Source: Bacillota bacterium
GTDB lineage: Bacteria; Bacillota; Clostridia; Oscillospirales; Oscillospiraceae
NCBI GenBank assembly: GCA_021770445.1
Contig: JAETQY010000001.1
Location: 1 to 64,000, forward strand
Length of the DNA: 64,000 nucleotides
Direction: 5' to 3'
The notes under the pieces are model-generated. The model made no database searches. It was given only the letters and a program-made list of their open reading frames with translations, and was not told the origin of the DNA. Shown one piece after another: positions 43,094-50,945 of this stretch. The stretch's first letter is position 1, and each line of letters opens with the position of its first letter. The translations under genes and the position numbers were made by a program.

Positions 43094-45205
43094 ATGCTGG
43101 AAAAAATCGCCCATAAGCTGACCCGAAAACCCAAGCTGGTGGCGCTGATCGCGGTACTGCTGCTCATCCCCTCCGCCCTGGGCTATGTGGCCACCCGGGT
43201 CAACTACGATATCCTCACCTATCTGCCCCAGGACCTGGAGTCCTCCCAGGGGGAGCGGCTGCTGGAGGAGCCCTTCCACATGGCGGCTACCAGTATGCTC
43301 ATTGTGGAAAACATGCCGGCGGCCTACACCAACGACCTGGTCAACGAGATCAAAAAGGTACCCAACGTGTCCAACGCCGTGTGGCTGTCCAACGCTGTAG
43401 GCATTCAAATCCCCATTGATTTCATACCCGTCAATCTGAGGGATATGTTTTACGCCGGGGACGCCACTATGATGATCGTCCAGTACGGCAAGTCGGGGGC
43501 CGACGAGGAGACCATGGAGGCCATCCAGGCCGTTCGGGATATCTGCAACGAGAAGTGCTTCCTGGCCGGTTTCTCGGTGGTCATCAAGGACACCAAGGAC
43601 CTGGTGGACCGGGAGCTGCCCGTCTATGTTGGGCTGGCGGTGCTGCTGTCCCTCATCGCCATGTCGCTGACCATGGAGTCCACCGTGCTGCCCTTCGTGT
43701 TTCTGGCCAGCATCGGTATGGCCATTGTCTACAACTTCGGCACCAACATCTTCCTGGGGCAGATCTCCTACATCACCCAGGCCATTGCCGCCGTTTTGCA
43801 GTTGGGCGTCACCATGGACTACTCCATTTTCCTCTACCACCGCTACCAGGAGGAGAAGGGAAACTATGAGGACAAGCGGGACGCCATGACCCAGGCCATT
43901 GTAGCCGCGTTCACCTCTCTGTCCGGCTCCAGCCTGACCACCATCGCCGGCTTTATCGCCCTGTGCTTTATGCGTCTCACCCTGGGCCGGGACATCGGCA
44001 TCGTCATGGCCAAGGGGGTGGTGCTGGGGGTGGCCACCGTCATTCTGGTGCTGCCCGCCCTCCTGCTCCTGTTCGACAGGCAGATCGAGAAGCACAGGCA
44101 CAAAAGCCTGCTGCCCGACTTTACCCGGGTCAACCGGTGGGTGGTCCGCCGCCGCCGGTGGCTGGCCGTCCTGTTCCTGCTGCTGTTCCCCCCGGCCCTC
44201 TACGCCCAGTCCCACGCCGGGGTGTACTACAAGCTGGACGAGGCTCTGCCCCAGGATATGGCCTCCATCGTGGCCAACAACAAGCTGAAGGACGAGTTTG
44301 ACATGGCGGTGTCCCATTTCATCCTCCTGCGGGACGATCTGCCCGCCACCGACATGAACCAAATGGAGGAGGAAGTCCGGAAGGTGGACGGGGTCACCTC
44401 GGTGCTGTCCTACCACTCCATGCTGGGCTCCGGCATCCCCGACTTCTTCGTCCCGGAGGATATCCGAAACATGGTGAAACAGGGAGGGTGGCAGATGATG
44501 ATGGTCAACTCGGAGTACGCCACCGCCTCCGATCAGGTATCCCGGCAGCTGAAGGAGCTGAATGCCATCGTAAAAGCCTATGACCCGGGGGCCCTGATCA
44601 CCGGCGAGGCCGCCCTCACCGACGATCTGATCTCCACCTCCGCCGTGGACTTCCAGGTGACCAACTACATCTCCATTGCGGCCATTCTCCTCATCGTGGC
44701 CTGGGTGTTCCGGTCGTTGTCCATGCCCGTGGTGCTGGTGGCGGCCATTGAGCTGGCCATCTTCATCAACCAGGGCATCCCCTACTTCACCGGTACGGTG
44801 ATCCCCTTTGTCTCTCCCACCATCATCGGCTGCGTCCAGCTGGGGGCCACGGTAGACTACGCCATCCTGCTGGCCACCCGCTTCCGGGAGGAGCTGCAGA
44901 GCGGGAAGGACAGGGTGGAGGCCATCGCTATCGCCGCCACCGCCTCCGACGGCTCCATCATCACCAGCTCCCTGGTCATGTTCTGCGCCACCCTGGGGGT
45001 GGGGCTCATCTCGGAGATTGAGATTATCAGCTCTATCTGCATTATGCTGGCCCGGGGCGCCCTGATCTCCGCCCTGGTGAGCATCTTCCTCATGCCGGCG
45101 GTGCTGTGCGTGTGCGAGCCCCTGTTCCAGAAGACCAGCCGGGGCTGGCGGCAGGCTGTCCCTGTTAAGGAGCACAAGCTCCGCCCCGCCGCCCACGCCT
45201 CCTGA
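43094..45205 (+). CDS. MMPL-family RND transporter
   Basis: 703 residues, twelve predicted transmembrane helices in two halves of six, each with an extracellular loop domain after its first helix. Each half carries a conserved Asp-Tyr in the fourth or fifth helix of the bundle (LGVTMDYSIFLYHRY and LGATVDYAILLATRF), the proton-relay signature of MmpL/HpnN/YdfJ transporters. These export lipids or hydrophobic compounds or act with partner proteins. It is cotranscribed with the secreted coiled-coil protein and faces a TetR gene, a usual local regulator. The substrate is unknown. Confidence 0.9.
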   Translation: MLEKIAHKLTRKPKLVALIAVLLLIPSALGYVATRVNYDILTYLPQDLESSQGERLLEEPFHMAATSMLIVENMPAAYTNDLVNEIKKVPNVSNAVWLSNAVGIQIPIDFIPVNLRDMFYAGDATMMIVQYGKSGADEETMEAIQAVRDICNEKCFLAGFSVVIKDTKDLVDRELPVYVGLAVLLSLIAMSLTMESTVLPFVFLASIGMAIVYNFGTNIFLGQISYITQAIAAVLQLGVTMDYSIFLYHRYQEEKGNYEDKRDAMTQAIVAAFTSLSGSSLTTIAGFIALCFMRLTLGRDIGIVMAKGVVLGVATVILVLPALLLLFDRQIEKHRHKSLLPDFTRVNRWVVRRRRWLAVLFLLLFPPALYAQSHAGVYYKLDEALPQDMASIVANNKLKDEFDMAVSHFILLRDDLPATDMNQMEEEVRKVDGVTSVLSYHSMLGSGIPDFFVPEDIRNMVKQGGWQMMMVNSEYATASDQVSRQLKELNAIVKAYDPGALITGEAALTDDLISTSAVDFQVTNYISIAAILLIVAWVFRSLSMPVVLVAAIELAIFINQGIPYFTGTVIPFVSPTIIGCVQLGATVDYAILLATRFREELQSGKDRVEAIAIAATASDGSIITSSLVMFCATLGVGLISEIEIISSICIMLARGALISALVSIFLMPAVLCVCEPLFQKTSRGWRQAVPVKEHKLRPAAHAS

Positions 45206-45212
45206 CAAAAAA

Positions 45213-45243
45213 CGCTCCGTGTCCCGGATTGGGGCACGGAGCG
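45213..45243 (-). terminator. Terminator for the TetR gene
   Basis: The stem CGCTCCGTGtCCC/GGGgCACGGAGCG (one wobble) is followed on the minus strand by six T. It sits between the convergent MMPL and TetR genes. Confidence 0.8.
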
Positions 45244-45250
45244 CATCTAT

Positions 45251-45787
45251 TCAGATATGGGCCGCCTGGTCCTGCCAGCCCAGGCGCAGGGCAACCTGGT
45301 GGAAGTAGGAGGACACGTCGTCCTTCATGCCGGTGTTCAGCCAGTCGATGATGTGCCCGAAGCAGGCACATTTGTGGTAGCGGATCAGCATTTCCTTTTC
45401 TGCCGGCCCCTGGCCAGCAAAGGCGGTTTCGGCGTATGTTTCCACCACATAGCGGCAGACCTCCATAAGGTAGCGCTCAAAGACGTCCCGACTTACGGAG
45501 TTGTAGATGTGGAGCACCGCCCGCTTGTGGTCCAGAACAAAGTCCAGCGCCGCGTCGAAGCTGTCCTCGATGGAGCCGATGGTGGGGTGGGCGGAGATCA
45601 GCGCCTGCACCCGCTCGGCAGTGATCTCCTCCAGGAGGGCGGGCAGATCCTGATAGTGGTAGTAGAAGGAGTTGCGGTTGATGCCGCAGGCCTCCACAAT
45701 GTCCTTCACGGTGATCTTGTTCAGGGGACGCTCGTCCAGCAGCTCAATGAAGGTCTCTTTAATGGCTTTTTTAGTAAAGTTTGGCAT
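45251..45787 (-). CDS. TetR/AcrR-family transcriptional regulator
   Basis: 178 residues. The N-terminal HTH (FTKKAIKETFIELLDERPLN, KITVKDIVEACGINRNSFYYHY) is diagnostic; the C-terminal ligand domain (about 70-178) resembles the TetR_C_7/DhaS group. The ATG at 45787 is chosen because GGAGGG lies eight bases upstream; a GTG five codons earlier overlaps that site. Convergent with the MMPL operon, whose efflux function makes it a plausible target. Confidence 0.85.
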   Translation of the reverse strand: MPNFTKKAIKETFIELLDERPLNKITVKDIVEACGINRNSFYYHYQDLPALLEEITAERVQALISAHPTIGSIEDSFDAALDFVLDHKRAVLHIYNSVSRDVFERYLMEVCRYVVETYAETAFAGQGPAEKEMLIRYHKCACFGHIIDWLNTGMKDDVSSYFHQVALRLGWQDQAAHI

Positions 45788-45831
45788 CAAATCACCCTCC
45801 ACTGCATCAAAAATCGCCTGTAAAACGCCGG

Positions 45832-46077
45832 CTAGCCGGGCTGTGCCCGGGCCACCAGGATAATATCCTCCCCAAAGCGGCTGATGGCGTCCCAGGGGAT
45901 GTATTTGTCCTCCTCCCGGCCCAGCAGGCCGAAAAAGCGCCGCCGCCCGGGGACGACCAGGGCCTTTACCCGGCCGGTCTCCAGGTCGATCTCCATATCT
46001 CCCACATAGCCGTACCTGGTCCCGTCCTCCACGCTGATGACCTCTTTATACCGCAGATCTGCGATTCTGGTATCCAT
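45832..46077 (-). CDS. YlmC/YmxH-family PRC-barrel sporulation protein
   Basis: 81 residues, the typical YlmC/YmxH size. PRC-barrel-like sequence: RIADLRYKEVISVEDGTRYG, YVGDMEIDLETGRVKALVVP and the ending KYIPWDAISRFGEDIILVA. Sporulation is linked to the family by name and by sigma-controlled expression; the biochemical function is not known. The start at 46077 leaves six bases after the GGAGGGG site, whereas an ATG six bases upstream would abut it. The promoter at 46169-46197 yields a leader of about 90 bases. Confidence 0.8.
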   Translation of the reverse strand: MDTRIADLRYKEVISVEDGTRYGYVGDMEIDLETGRVKALVVPGRRRFFGLLGREEDKYIPWDAISRFGEDIILVARAQPG

Positions 46078-46168
46078 ATCCATCCCCTCCAAGCTTGTTC
46101 CTTGACTCAGCATATGCGGGAGAGGGGATGTCCTATACGGGGTGTTCCAGGCGAAAAGGTTATCATTT

Positions 46169-46197
46169 AGTCTAGCATATCCCGTATTGATTGTCAA
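46169..46197 (-). promoter_or_regulatory. Sigma-A promoter of the YmxH-type gene
   Basis: On the minus strand consensus TTGACA, 17-base spacer, TAGACT. Confidence 0.7.
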
Positions 46198-46221
46198 ATG
46201 GGCAGGCGCCCCGTGCCTGGG

Positions 46222-46278
46222 TTAAGGAAACCTTCATGAAATCTTAATCTTCCTGCTGCTATGTCCTTAAGGAAACTC
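46222..46278 (+). promoter_or_regulatory. Repeated TTAAGGAAAC motifs upstream of the glycosyltransferase gene
   Basis: TTAAGGAAAC occurs at about 46222 and again at about 46267, with related CTTAATCTTCC and ATATCC segments between. Such direct repeats are typical binding sites for OmpR/PhoB-type response regulators. No matching regulator is in the window. Confidence 0.35.
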
Positions 46279-46320
46279 TGATATCCTTATGGACAGAGAA
46301 AACGAGAGGAGGAGCGGGAT

Positions 46321-47565
46321 ATGGATTGGCTGTTTCCTGCCGCCCTGGCCCTGACGGGGACCATGGGAATTTTGATGACGCTGTGGGGGTTGTGGTATCT
46401 GATCTCCGGTCTGGCCTGTGTACGCAAGCCTGCGGACTACGGGTTTCACCCGGCCCAGACCAGATTTGCGGTGCTCATCGCTGCCCGGAACGAGGAGCTG
46501 GTGATCGGTCCCCTGATTAACAGCCTGCTCACCCAGGACTACCCGGCGGACCTGTACGATATCTGGGTCATCCCCAACAACTGCACCGACAACACCGCCC
46601 TGGCTGCCCGAAACTTTGGCGCCAAGGTACTGGAGTGCACCGTGCCAGTGAAGAGCAAGGGGGAGGTCCTCCGCTTCGCCTACAATCGCCTCCGGGGCCG
46701 TCAGTACGACGCCTGGCTGGTCTTTGATGCTGACAATGTGGTGGACTCCCACTTCCTGGCCGAGATGAACAACGCCCGGCTCACCGGCGTCCAGGCGGCC
46801 CAGGGTTACCGGGACAGCAAGAACCCTTACGACACCGCCGTCTCCGGCTGCTCCTCCATCTACTACTGGATGATGGACCGCTTCCACAATGGCGGCAAGG
46901 CGGGGATGGGGCTGTCCGCCATGATCGGCGGCACCGGCTTCATGGTGACCCAGCGGCTGCTGGACAAGCTGGGGGGCTGGCGCACCGAGACCATCAGCGA
47001 GGACCTGGAGCTCACCGCCCAGGCTGTGCTGGCGGGGGAGCGGGTGGCCTATGTGCCCAAGGCGGTTACTTACGACGAGCAGCCCCTCACCTGGGAGCAG
47101 TCCTTCACCCAGCGCCGCCGCTGGTCCAGTGGCACCCTCCAGGTGGCCCAGCGTTATCTGCCCGACCTGGGGGAGCAGCAGTCCCAGCGGCCCCGGCTGG
47201 CCCTCTTCGATTTTGAGTTTACGCTCCTGCTGCCCGCCTACCAGCTGGCCGCTCTGGCCGGGCTGGCGTGTACCGCCCTTACCGCCTCCCTGGGCGGAAA
47301 GAGCCTGGTGGCCGCCCTGTTCCTGGGGCTGGCCGGGGCCTGCGGCAACATCGCCTGGGCCGCCCTCACCGCCACCGCCGCCGCCGGGATTGTCATTACC
47401 CTGGAGGGCAAATGGGACCGCCGGCTGTGGAAGGGGCTGGCCGCCTACTGGCTGTTTCTGCTCACCTGGCTGCCCATCACCGCCGCCAGCTTCTGGAAAA
47501 AGACCACCGTCTGGGAGGAGATCCGCCACACCCGGACCATGGCCCCCCAGCTGCCGGGAAGATGA
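46321..47565 (+). CDS. Membrane glycosyltransferase family 2 (processive type)
   Basis: 414 residues. One N-terminal transmembrane helix (about 8-30) is followed by a GT-A catalytic domain (AVLIAARNEELVIGPLI, VFDADNVVDSHF with the DxD, ISEDLELTAQA with the catalytic ED, and FTQRRRWSSGTLQ, the QxxRW-type acceptor motif). Three or four C-terminal transmembrane helices end the protein (about 300-400). This is the plan of polysaccharide synthases (hyaluronan/cellulose/poly-GlcNAc-like). GGAGGAGCGG lies just before the ATG. The substrate is not determined; no export partner is adjacent. Confidence 0.85.
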   Translation: MDWLFPAALALTGTMGILMTLWGLWYLISGLACVRKPADYGFHPAQTRFAVLIAARNEELVIGPLINSLLTQDYPADLYDIWVIPNNCTDNTALAARNFGAKVLECTVPVKSKGEVLRFAYNRLRGRQYDAWLVFDADNVVDSHFLAEMNNARLTGVQAAQGYRDSKNPYDTAVSGCSSIYYWMMDRFHNGGKAGMGLSAMIGGTGFMVTQRLLDKLGGWRTETISEDLELTAQAVLAGERVAYVPKAVTYDEQPLTWEQSFTQRRRWSSGTLQVAQRYLPDLGEQQSQRPRLALFDFEFTLLLPAYQLAALAGLACTALTASLGGKSLVAALFLGLAGACGNIAWAALTATAAAGIVITLEGKWDRRLWKGLAAYWLFLLTWLPITAASFWKKTTVWEEIRHTRTMAPQLPGR

Positions 47566-47573
47566 CCTGAAGA

Positions 47574-47602
47574 TTGACATCCCTTCCCGCAATTGTTATA
47601 AT
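47574..47602 (+). promoter_or_regulatory. Consensus sigma-A promoter of the YdcF gene
   Basis: TTGACA, 17-base spacer, TATAAT, a perfect consensus promoter starting eight bases after the upstream stop. A reading frame that appears to start here is actually beginning at the -35 element. Confidence 0.9.
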
Positions 47603-47645
47603 ACCGCTCAAACGTGCCTTTGGCATGAATTGGGGGGTCATCTGC

Positions 47646-48311
47646 TTGACGGAAGCCGTCTATCAGGAATTAAAGGTCCTTTGGGACTATATGCGCTTGG
47701 ACATGGAGCTTCGGCTGTCGGACTGCATCGTCGGGTTTGGCTGCATCAATGACACCATTCCGGTCCGGTGCGCCCAGCTCTACCGGGAGGGCTGGGCGCC
47801 CAGGGTGCTGTTCACCGGAGGGTTGGGCCGGAATACCCTGGGCCGCTGGACCCAGACGGAGGCGGAGCGCTTCGCGGCCATCGCCGTGAGGGAGGGCGTA
47901 CCGGAGACGGCGATCCTTTTGGAGGACCGCTCCACCAACTCGGCGGAAAATATTCTGTTTACCCGGGAGAAGCTGGAGCGGGCGGGGCTGGCCCGGGGAC
48001 GGCTCATCTGCGTCCACAAGCCGTTCATGACACGGCGGCTGTACGCCGCCATGAAGGTCTATTGGCCGGAGGCGGACGCCATTTATACCTCCCCCCAGAT
48101 CACCCTGGAGGAGCATATTCGCAACTCGATGGACCAGGGGTTGACGGAACAGTCGGCCATTGATATTATCGTGGGAGATTTTCAGCGTATGGAGGTCTAC
48201 GCCCGGAAGGGGTATCAGATTCCGCAGGAGATCCCACCCCGGGCCTGGGAAGCCTTTTACAGCCTGGTGAAGCAGGGCTGTACCAGTGAGCTGGTGGAAC
48301 CTGTCTTGTAA
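47646..48311 (+). CDS. YdcF/DUF218-family protein
   Basis: 221 residues. The DUF218 pattern is present: SDCIVGFGCINDTIPVRCAQLY, VLFTGGLGRNT, EDRSTNSAENILFTREKLE and RLICVHKPFMTRRLY. Family members (YdcF, SanA) are associated with envelope functions; bound nucleotide or SAM has been reported for E. coli YdcF. I chose a TTG start at 47646 because GGGGGG lies nine bases upstream and it is downstream of the strong promoter; an ATG at 47622 has no ribosome site. Confidence 0.8.
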   Translation: MTEAVYQELKVLWDYMRLDMELRLSDCIVGFGCINDTIPVRCAQLYREGWAPRVLFTGGLGRNTLGRWTQTEAERFAAIAVREGVPETAILLEDRSTNSAENILFTREKLERAGLARGRLICVHKPFMTRRLYAAMKVYWPEADAIYTSPQITLEEHIRNSMDQGLTEQSAIDIIVGDFQRMEVYARKGYQIPQEIPPRAWEAFYSLVKQGCTSELVEPVL

Positions 48312-48345
48312 AAACCGACCATAAAAGACCGGTAGCTGAGCTTTT

Positions 48346-48777
48346 TTAACGAATGATTGGGATACAAAACTCACATAAATGTTCCGCAACTTTTTGGGAA
48401 GAATAACGTTCAATGATCGGTTTTGTATTGTCTATGGACAAGGCGAGCTGCCTAATATTTTGCCAAAAGGATGATACGCCTTGCCGTGTATGCTGAACTT
48501 CAAAGACAGCGTATGTTCCGTCGTCGATGCTGCGGGTGGGCAAGGGAATGGCCGTATGCGCAGGAACAATCAGGCCAACATCATATCTTAATTGTTCTGC
48601 CGGTGTGATAGTCGGGTCATCCAGCGGAATACCTAATATAGTGCTTTTCTTGTGAAATAGGCCGTGCTGCGCTAAAAAGGCCTTCAAATTCTCCATTAGC
48701 TGATGATTTTCGGGTCCGTATGCCCCAATGCGGCGCATATAAGCTATGGTAACACCCTGAAATGTCTCGAATTTCAA
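48346..48777 (-). CDS. Stand-alone GyrI-like (AraC effector-binding) domain protein
   Basis: 143 residues: VTIAYMRRIGAYGPENHQLM, LGIPLDDPTITPAEQLRYDV and YAVFEVQHTRQGVSSFWQNI match the GyrI-like small-molecule binding fold (SbmC/Rob C-domain). There is no DNA-binding domain, so it could sequester drugs or gyrase inhibitors as SbmC does. It is more AT-rich than its neighbours, hinting at horizontal transfer. A second GyrI-like domain occurs in the AraC protein at 52025. Confidence 0.8.
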   Translation of the reverse strand: MKFETFQGVTIAYMRRIGAYGPENHQLMENLKAFLAQHGLFHKKSTILGIPLDDPTITPAEQLRYDVGLIVPAHTAIPLPTRSIDDGTYAVFEVQHTRQGVSSFWQNIRQLALSIDNTKPIIERYSSQKVAEHLCEFCIPIIR

Positions 48778-48871
48778 AATGATTTGCCTCCAAATTATAT
48801 TTAATTTTCTGGCCAGATAAACTGATCATACAGGCAATTAAAATGAATTTCAAGCATTTTTTAAATAAATT

Positions 48872-48900
48872 GAAGGCCCGCCCCATTGGGGCGGGCCTTC
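48872..48900 (-). terminator. Terminator after pfk
   Basis: GAAGGCCCGCCCC pairs with GGGGCGGGCCTTC over a 3-base loop just after the minus-strand pfk stop, followed by an AT-rich tail. Confidence 0.8.
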
Positions 48901-48910
48901 GGTTTGTGAT

Positions 48911-50149
48911 TTACTTGGCCAGAACCTTCTTCAGGCGGGCAAAGCGGGGCAGGGAGTGCTCGGTGGGGGCCTTGGCGTCGCCCTGGATCAGGGGCAGGGC
49001 ATAGTCGATAAAGGCCTGGGTGACGCCGTTCTGGTCGGCGTTGATCCACTCAAGGGGGACCTTCTTCTCGAAGTTGGCCACCTCGGACAGGTTGAACAGC
49101 TTGGTCTCGCACTTGTAGCCGCCCTCGCGGGTGCAGACAAAGCCCACCATCTTGTCGGTCTCGCCGGCCACGGCGGCCTCCACGGCGGTCTTGCCGGCCA
49201 GGAAGGACTCGTCGATGTCGGTGCGGGAGGCCACGTGGGCGCCGCAGCGCTGGAGCAGGCTGAGCTCGATGCCCCGGACCTTGGCGCCGGTTTTTTCCTT
49301 GCAGACCTGGGCCAGCAGAGCGGCCAGGCCGCCCAGCTGGGCGTGGCCGAAGCCGTCGGTGGCGGAGGTCTTGGCCTCGGAGACGAAGGAGCCGTCGGCG
49401 TAGTGGATGCCCTCGGAGACCGCCACGATGCAGTTGCCGTTGGCCTTATAGATGCGCTCCACGTCGGCGAGGAACTTGTCCATGTCGAAGTCCACCTCGG
49501 GGAGGTAGACCAGGTCAGGGGCGCAGCCCACCACACCGGCCAGGGCGGCAGCGCCGGCCAGCCAGCCGGCGTGACGGCCCATGATCTCGATGATGGTCAC
49601 CATGCCGGTGTCGTACACCCGGGCATCCTTGTACACCTCGGCGCAGGAGGTGGCGATATACTTGGCGGCGGAGGCGAAGCCGGGGCAGTGATCGGTGCCG
49701 AACAGGTCGTTGTCAATGGTCTTGGGCACGCCCATGATGCGGCACTCATAGCCCACCTTCTGCATATACTTGCTGACCTTGTTGCAGGTGTCCATGGAGT
49801 CGTTGCCGCCGTTGTAGAAGAAGTAGCGCACGTCGTACTTTTTAAAGATCTCCAGGATGCGCTTGTAGTCGGTGTCGTCCACGTCGGGGTCGGCGATCTT
49901 GTAGCGGCAGGAGCCCAGCTCGGAGGAGGGGGTGTTGAGCAGCAGCTCCAGCTCCTTGGCGTCCTCCTGGCCCATGTCGTACAGCTTGTCGTTGAGCACG
50001 CCCTTGATACCGTGGGCCGCGCCGTAGACGGCGGTGATGTCAGGGCAGTCCAGGGCGGTGCGGATTACGCCGTAGGCGCTGGCGTTGATGACGGAAGTGG
50101 GGCCGCCGGACTGGCCGATAATCAGGGCGCCCTTTAATGTGTTGCTCAT
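48911..50149 (-). CDS. pfp: 6-phosphofructokinase, pyrophosphate-dependent type
   Basis: 412 residues. Family motifs: GALIIGQSGGPTSVINASAYG at the N-terminus, NGGNDSMDT with Asp117, and MGVPKTIDNDL with Lys143, then EIMGRHAGWLAGAAALAG. In this superfamily, Gly at the position of Asp117 and Gly at the position of Lys143 favour ATP, whereas Asp/Lys favours PPi, so PPi-phosphofructokinase is likely, reversible in glycolysis/gluconeogenesis. Length also exceeds the approximately 320 residues of bacterial ATP-PfkA. The ATG at 50149 has GGAGG eight bases upstream. fba, the next glycolytic step, lies about 0.8 kb away, divergent. Confidence 0.88.
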   Translation of the reverse strand: MSNTLKGALIIGQSGGPTSVINASAYGVIRTALDCPDITAVYGAAHGIKGVLNDKLYDMGQEDAKELELLLNTPSSELGSCRYKIADPDVDDTDYKRILEIFKKYDVRYFFYNGGNDSMDTCNKVSKYMQKVGYECRIMGVPKTIDNDLFGTDHCPGFASAAKYIATSCAEVYKDARVYDTGMVTIIEIMGRHAGWLAGAAALAGVVGCAPDLVYLPEVDFDMDKFLADVERIYKANGNCIVAVSEGIHYADGSFVSEAKTSATDGFGHAQLGGLAALLAQVCKEKTGAKVRGIELSLLQRCGAHVASRTDIDESFLAGKTAVEAAVAGETDKMVGFVCTREGGYKCETKLFNLSEVANFEKKVPLEWINADQNGVTQAFIDYALPLIQGDAKAPTEHSLPRFARLKKVLAK

Positions 50150-50211
50150 GTTGATTACCTCCAAAATTCAAAATATCCTTTGCGGAGCAGGTAATAGTTC
50201 TTAACAGGGCC

Positions 50212-50240
50212 ATTATAGCAAAAACTTTTATTCTTGTAAA
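50212..50240 (-). promoter_or_regulatory. Sigma-A promoter of pfk
   Basis: On the minus strand TTTACA, 17-base spacer, perfect TATAAT. Confidence 0.75.
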
Positions 50241-50263
50241 CGGGAAGAATAGCTGACCCTGAC

Positions 50264-50292
50264 TTGAATTTTAAGGCTTATAATGGTAAAAT
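50264..50292 (+). promoter_or_regulatory. Sigma-A promoter of the deformylase-like gene
   Basis: TTGAAT, 17-base spacer, TAAAAT. A TATAAT inside the spacer offers an alternative -10 element. Confidence 0.55.
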
Positions 50293-50329
50293 CAGAGTGA
50301 TATGAGCAGCGAATAAGGAGTGTGGCACC

Positions 50330-50812
50330 ATGGAACGTGAGATATTGCTGTTGGGGGACCCCCGCTTATACGAGGTGTCTGAAGCGGTAAAGCAGGAGGA
50401 GCTGGAACAGATGAGGCCTGATTTTACCGATTTGTTTGACTGCATTAAGGGAATCCGCCGGGACTACGGCTTTGGCCGCGCCATCGCGGCGCCGCAGATC
50501 GGCGTAAAAAAGCGGCTAATCTGCATGCTGACAGATAGGCCGTATGTGATCCTCAATCCGTCCCTGGAGTTCGTAGGGGACGAGATGATGGAGGTGATGG
50601 ACGACTGCATGTCTTTTCCCAATCTATTGGTGCGTGTGAGGCGCTACAGACACTGCATTCTGCGATATCTTGACGAAAACTGGCAGGAGCAGGAGATGAA
50701 CATAGATGACGACATGTCAGAGCTAATTCAGCACGAATATGACCATTTAGACGGTATTTTAGCCACAATGCGGGCAATTGACAGCCGATCCTTTGTGATG
50801 AAGCGTGCATAA
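50330..50812 (+). CDS. Peptide deformylase-like protein with altered motifs
   Basis: 160 residues. The metal ligands of peptide deformylase are present: Cys93 in DDCMSFPN and His135/His139 in QHEYDHLDG with Glu136. But motif I reads GRAIAAPQ (usual GxGLAAPQ) and motif II reads DDCMS (usual EGCLS). It could be an active divergent deformylase (removal of the formyl group from nascent proteins) or a paralog with another specificity. The canonical def, usually beside fmt, is not in the window. Confidence 0.75.
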   Translation: MEREILLLGDPRLYEVSEAVKQEELEQMRPDFTDLFDCIKGIRRDYGFGRAIAAPQIGVKKRLICMLTDRPYVILNPSLEFVGDEMMEVMDDCMSFPNLLVRVRRYRHCILRYLDENWQEQEMNIDDDMSELIQHEYDHLDGILATMRAIDSRSFVMKRA

Positions 50813-50843
50813 TGATAACATATCCATTCTCACAAATCCCACA

Positions 50844-50873
50844 AAACTCCTGCCTGTCCGGCGGGAGTTTTTT
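50844..50873 (+). terminator. Intrinsic terminator after the deformylase-like gene
   Basis: AAACTCCTGCC pairs with GGCGGGAGTTT over five bases, followed by TTT. Confidence 0.85.
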
Positions 50874-50885
50874 CCCGCTGGTATG

Positions 50886-50913
50886 TTGCAATCTGGGGAA
50901 AATGTGGTAAAAT
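50886..50913 (+). promoter_or_regulatory. Sigma-A promoter of fba
   Basis: TTGCAA, 16-base spacer, TAAAAT, about 30 bases before the ATG. Confidence 0.65.
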
Positions 50914-50945
50914 ATAAGGGACTAAATTATAAGGAGGTTATTCCC

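Noticed and set aside
42704..45208. Antisense open frame of more than 800 codons opposite the MMPL gene
   Set aside because: The plus-strand MMPL protein has the expected helices and Asp-Tyr motifs; the antisense product is low-complexity and has no ribosome site.
46078..46197. N-terminal extension of the YmxH-type protein up to position 46197
   Set aside because: The first codon would be the -35 element of the minus-strand promoter; the product without the extension has the normal family length.
47574..47645. Upstream start for the YdcF gene at the TTG of TTGACA
   Set aside because: That TTG is the -35 element of a consensus promoter and cannot be in the transcript.
50805..50945. Long N-terminal extension of fba
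   Set aside because: It would translate through the deformylase terminator and the fba promoter; the ATG at 50946 has an ideal AAGGAGG.
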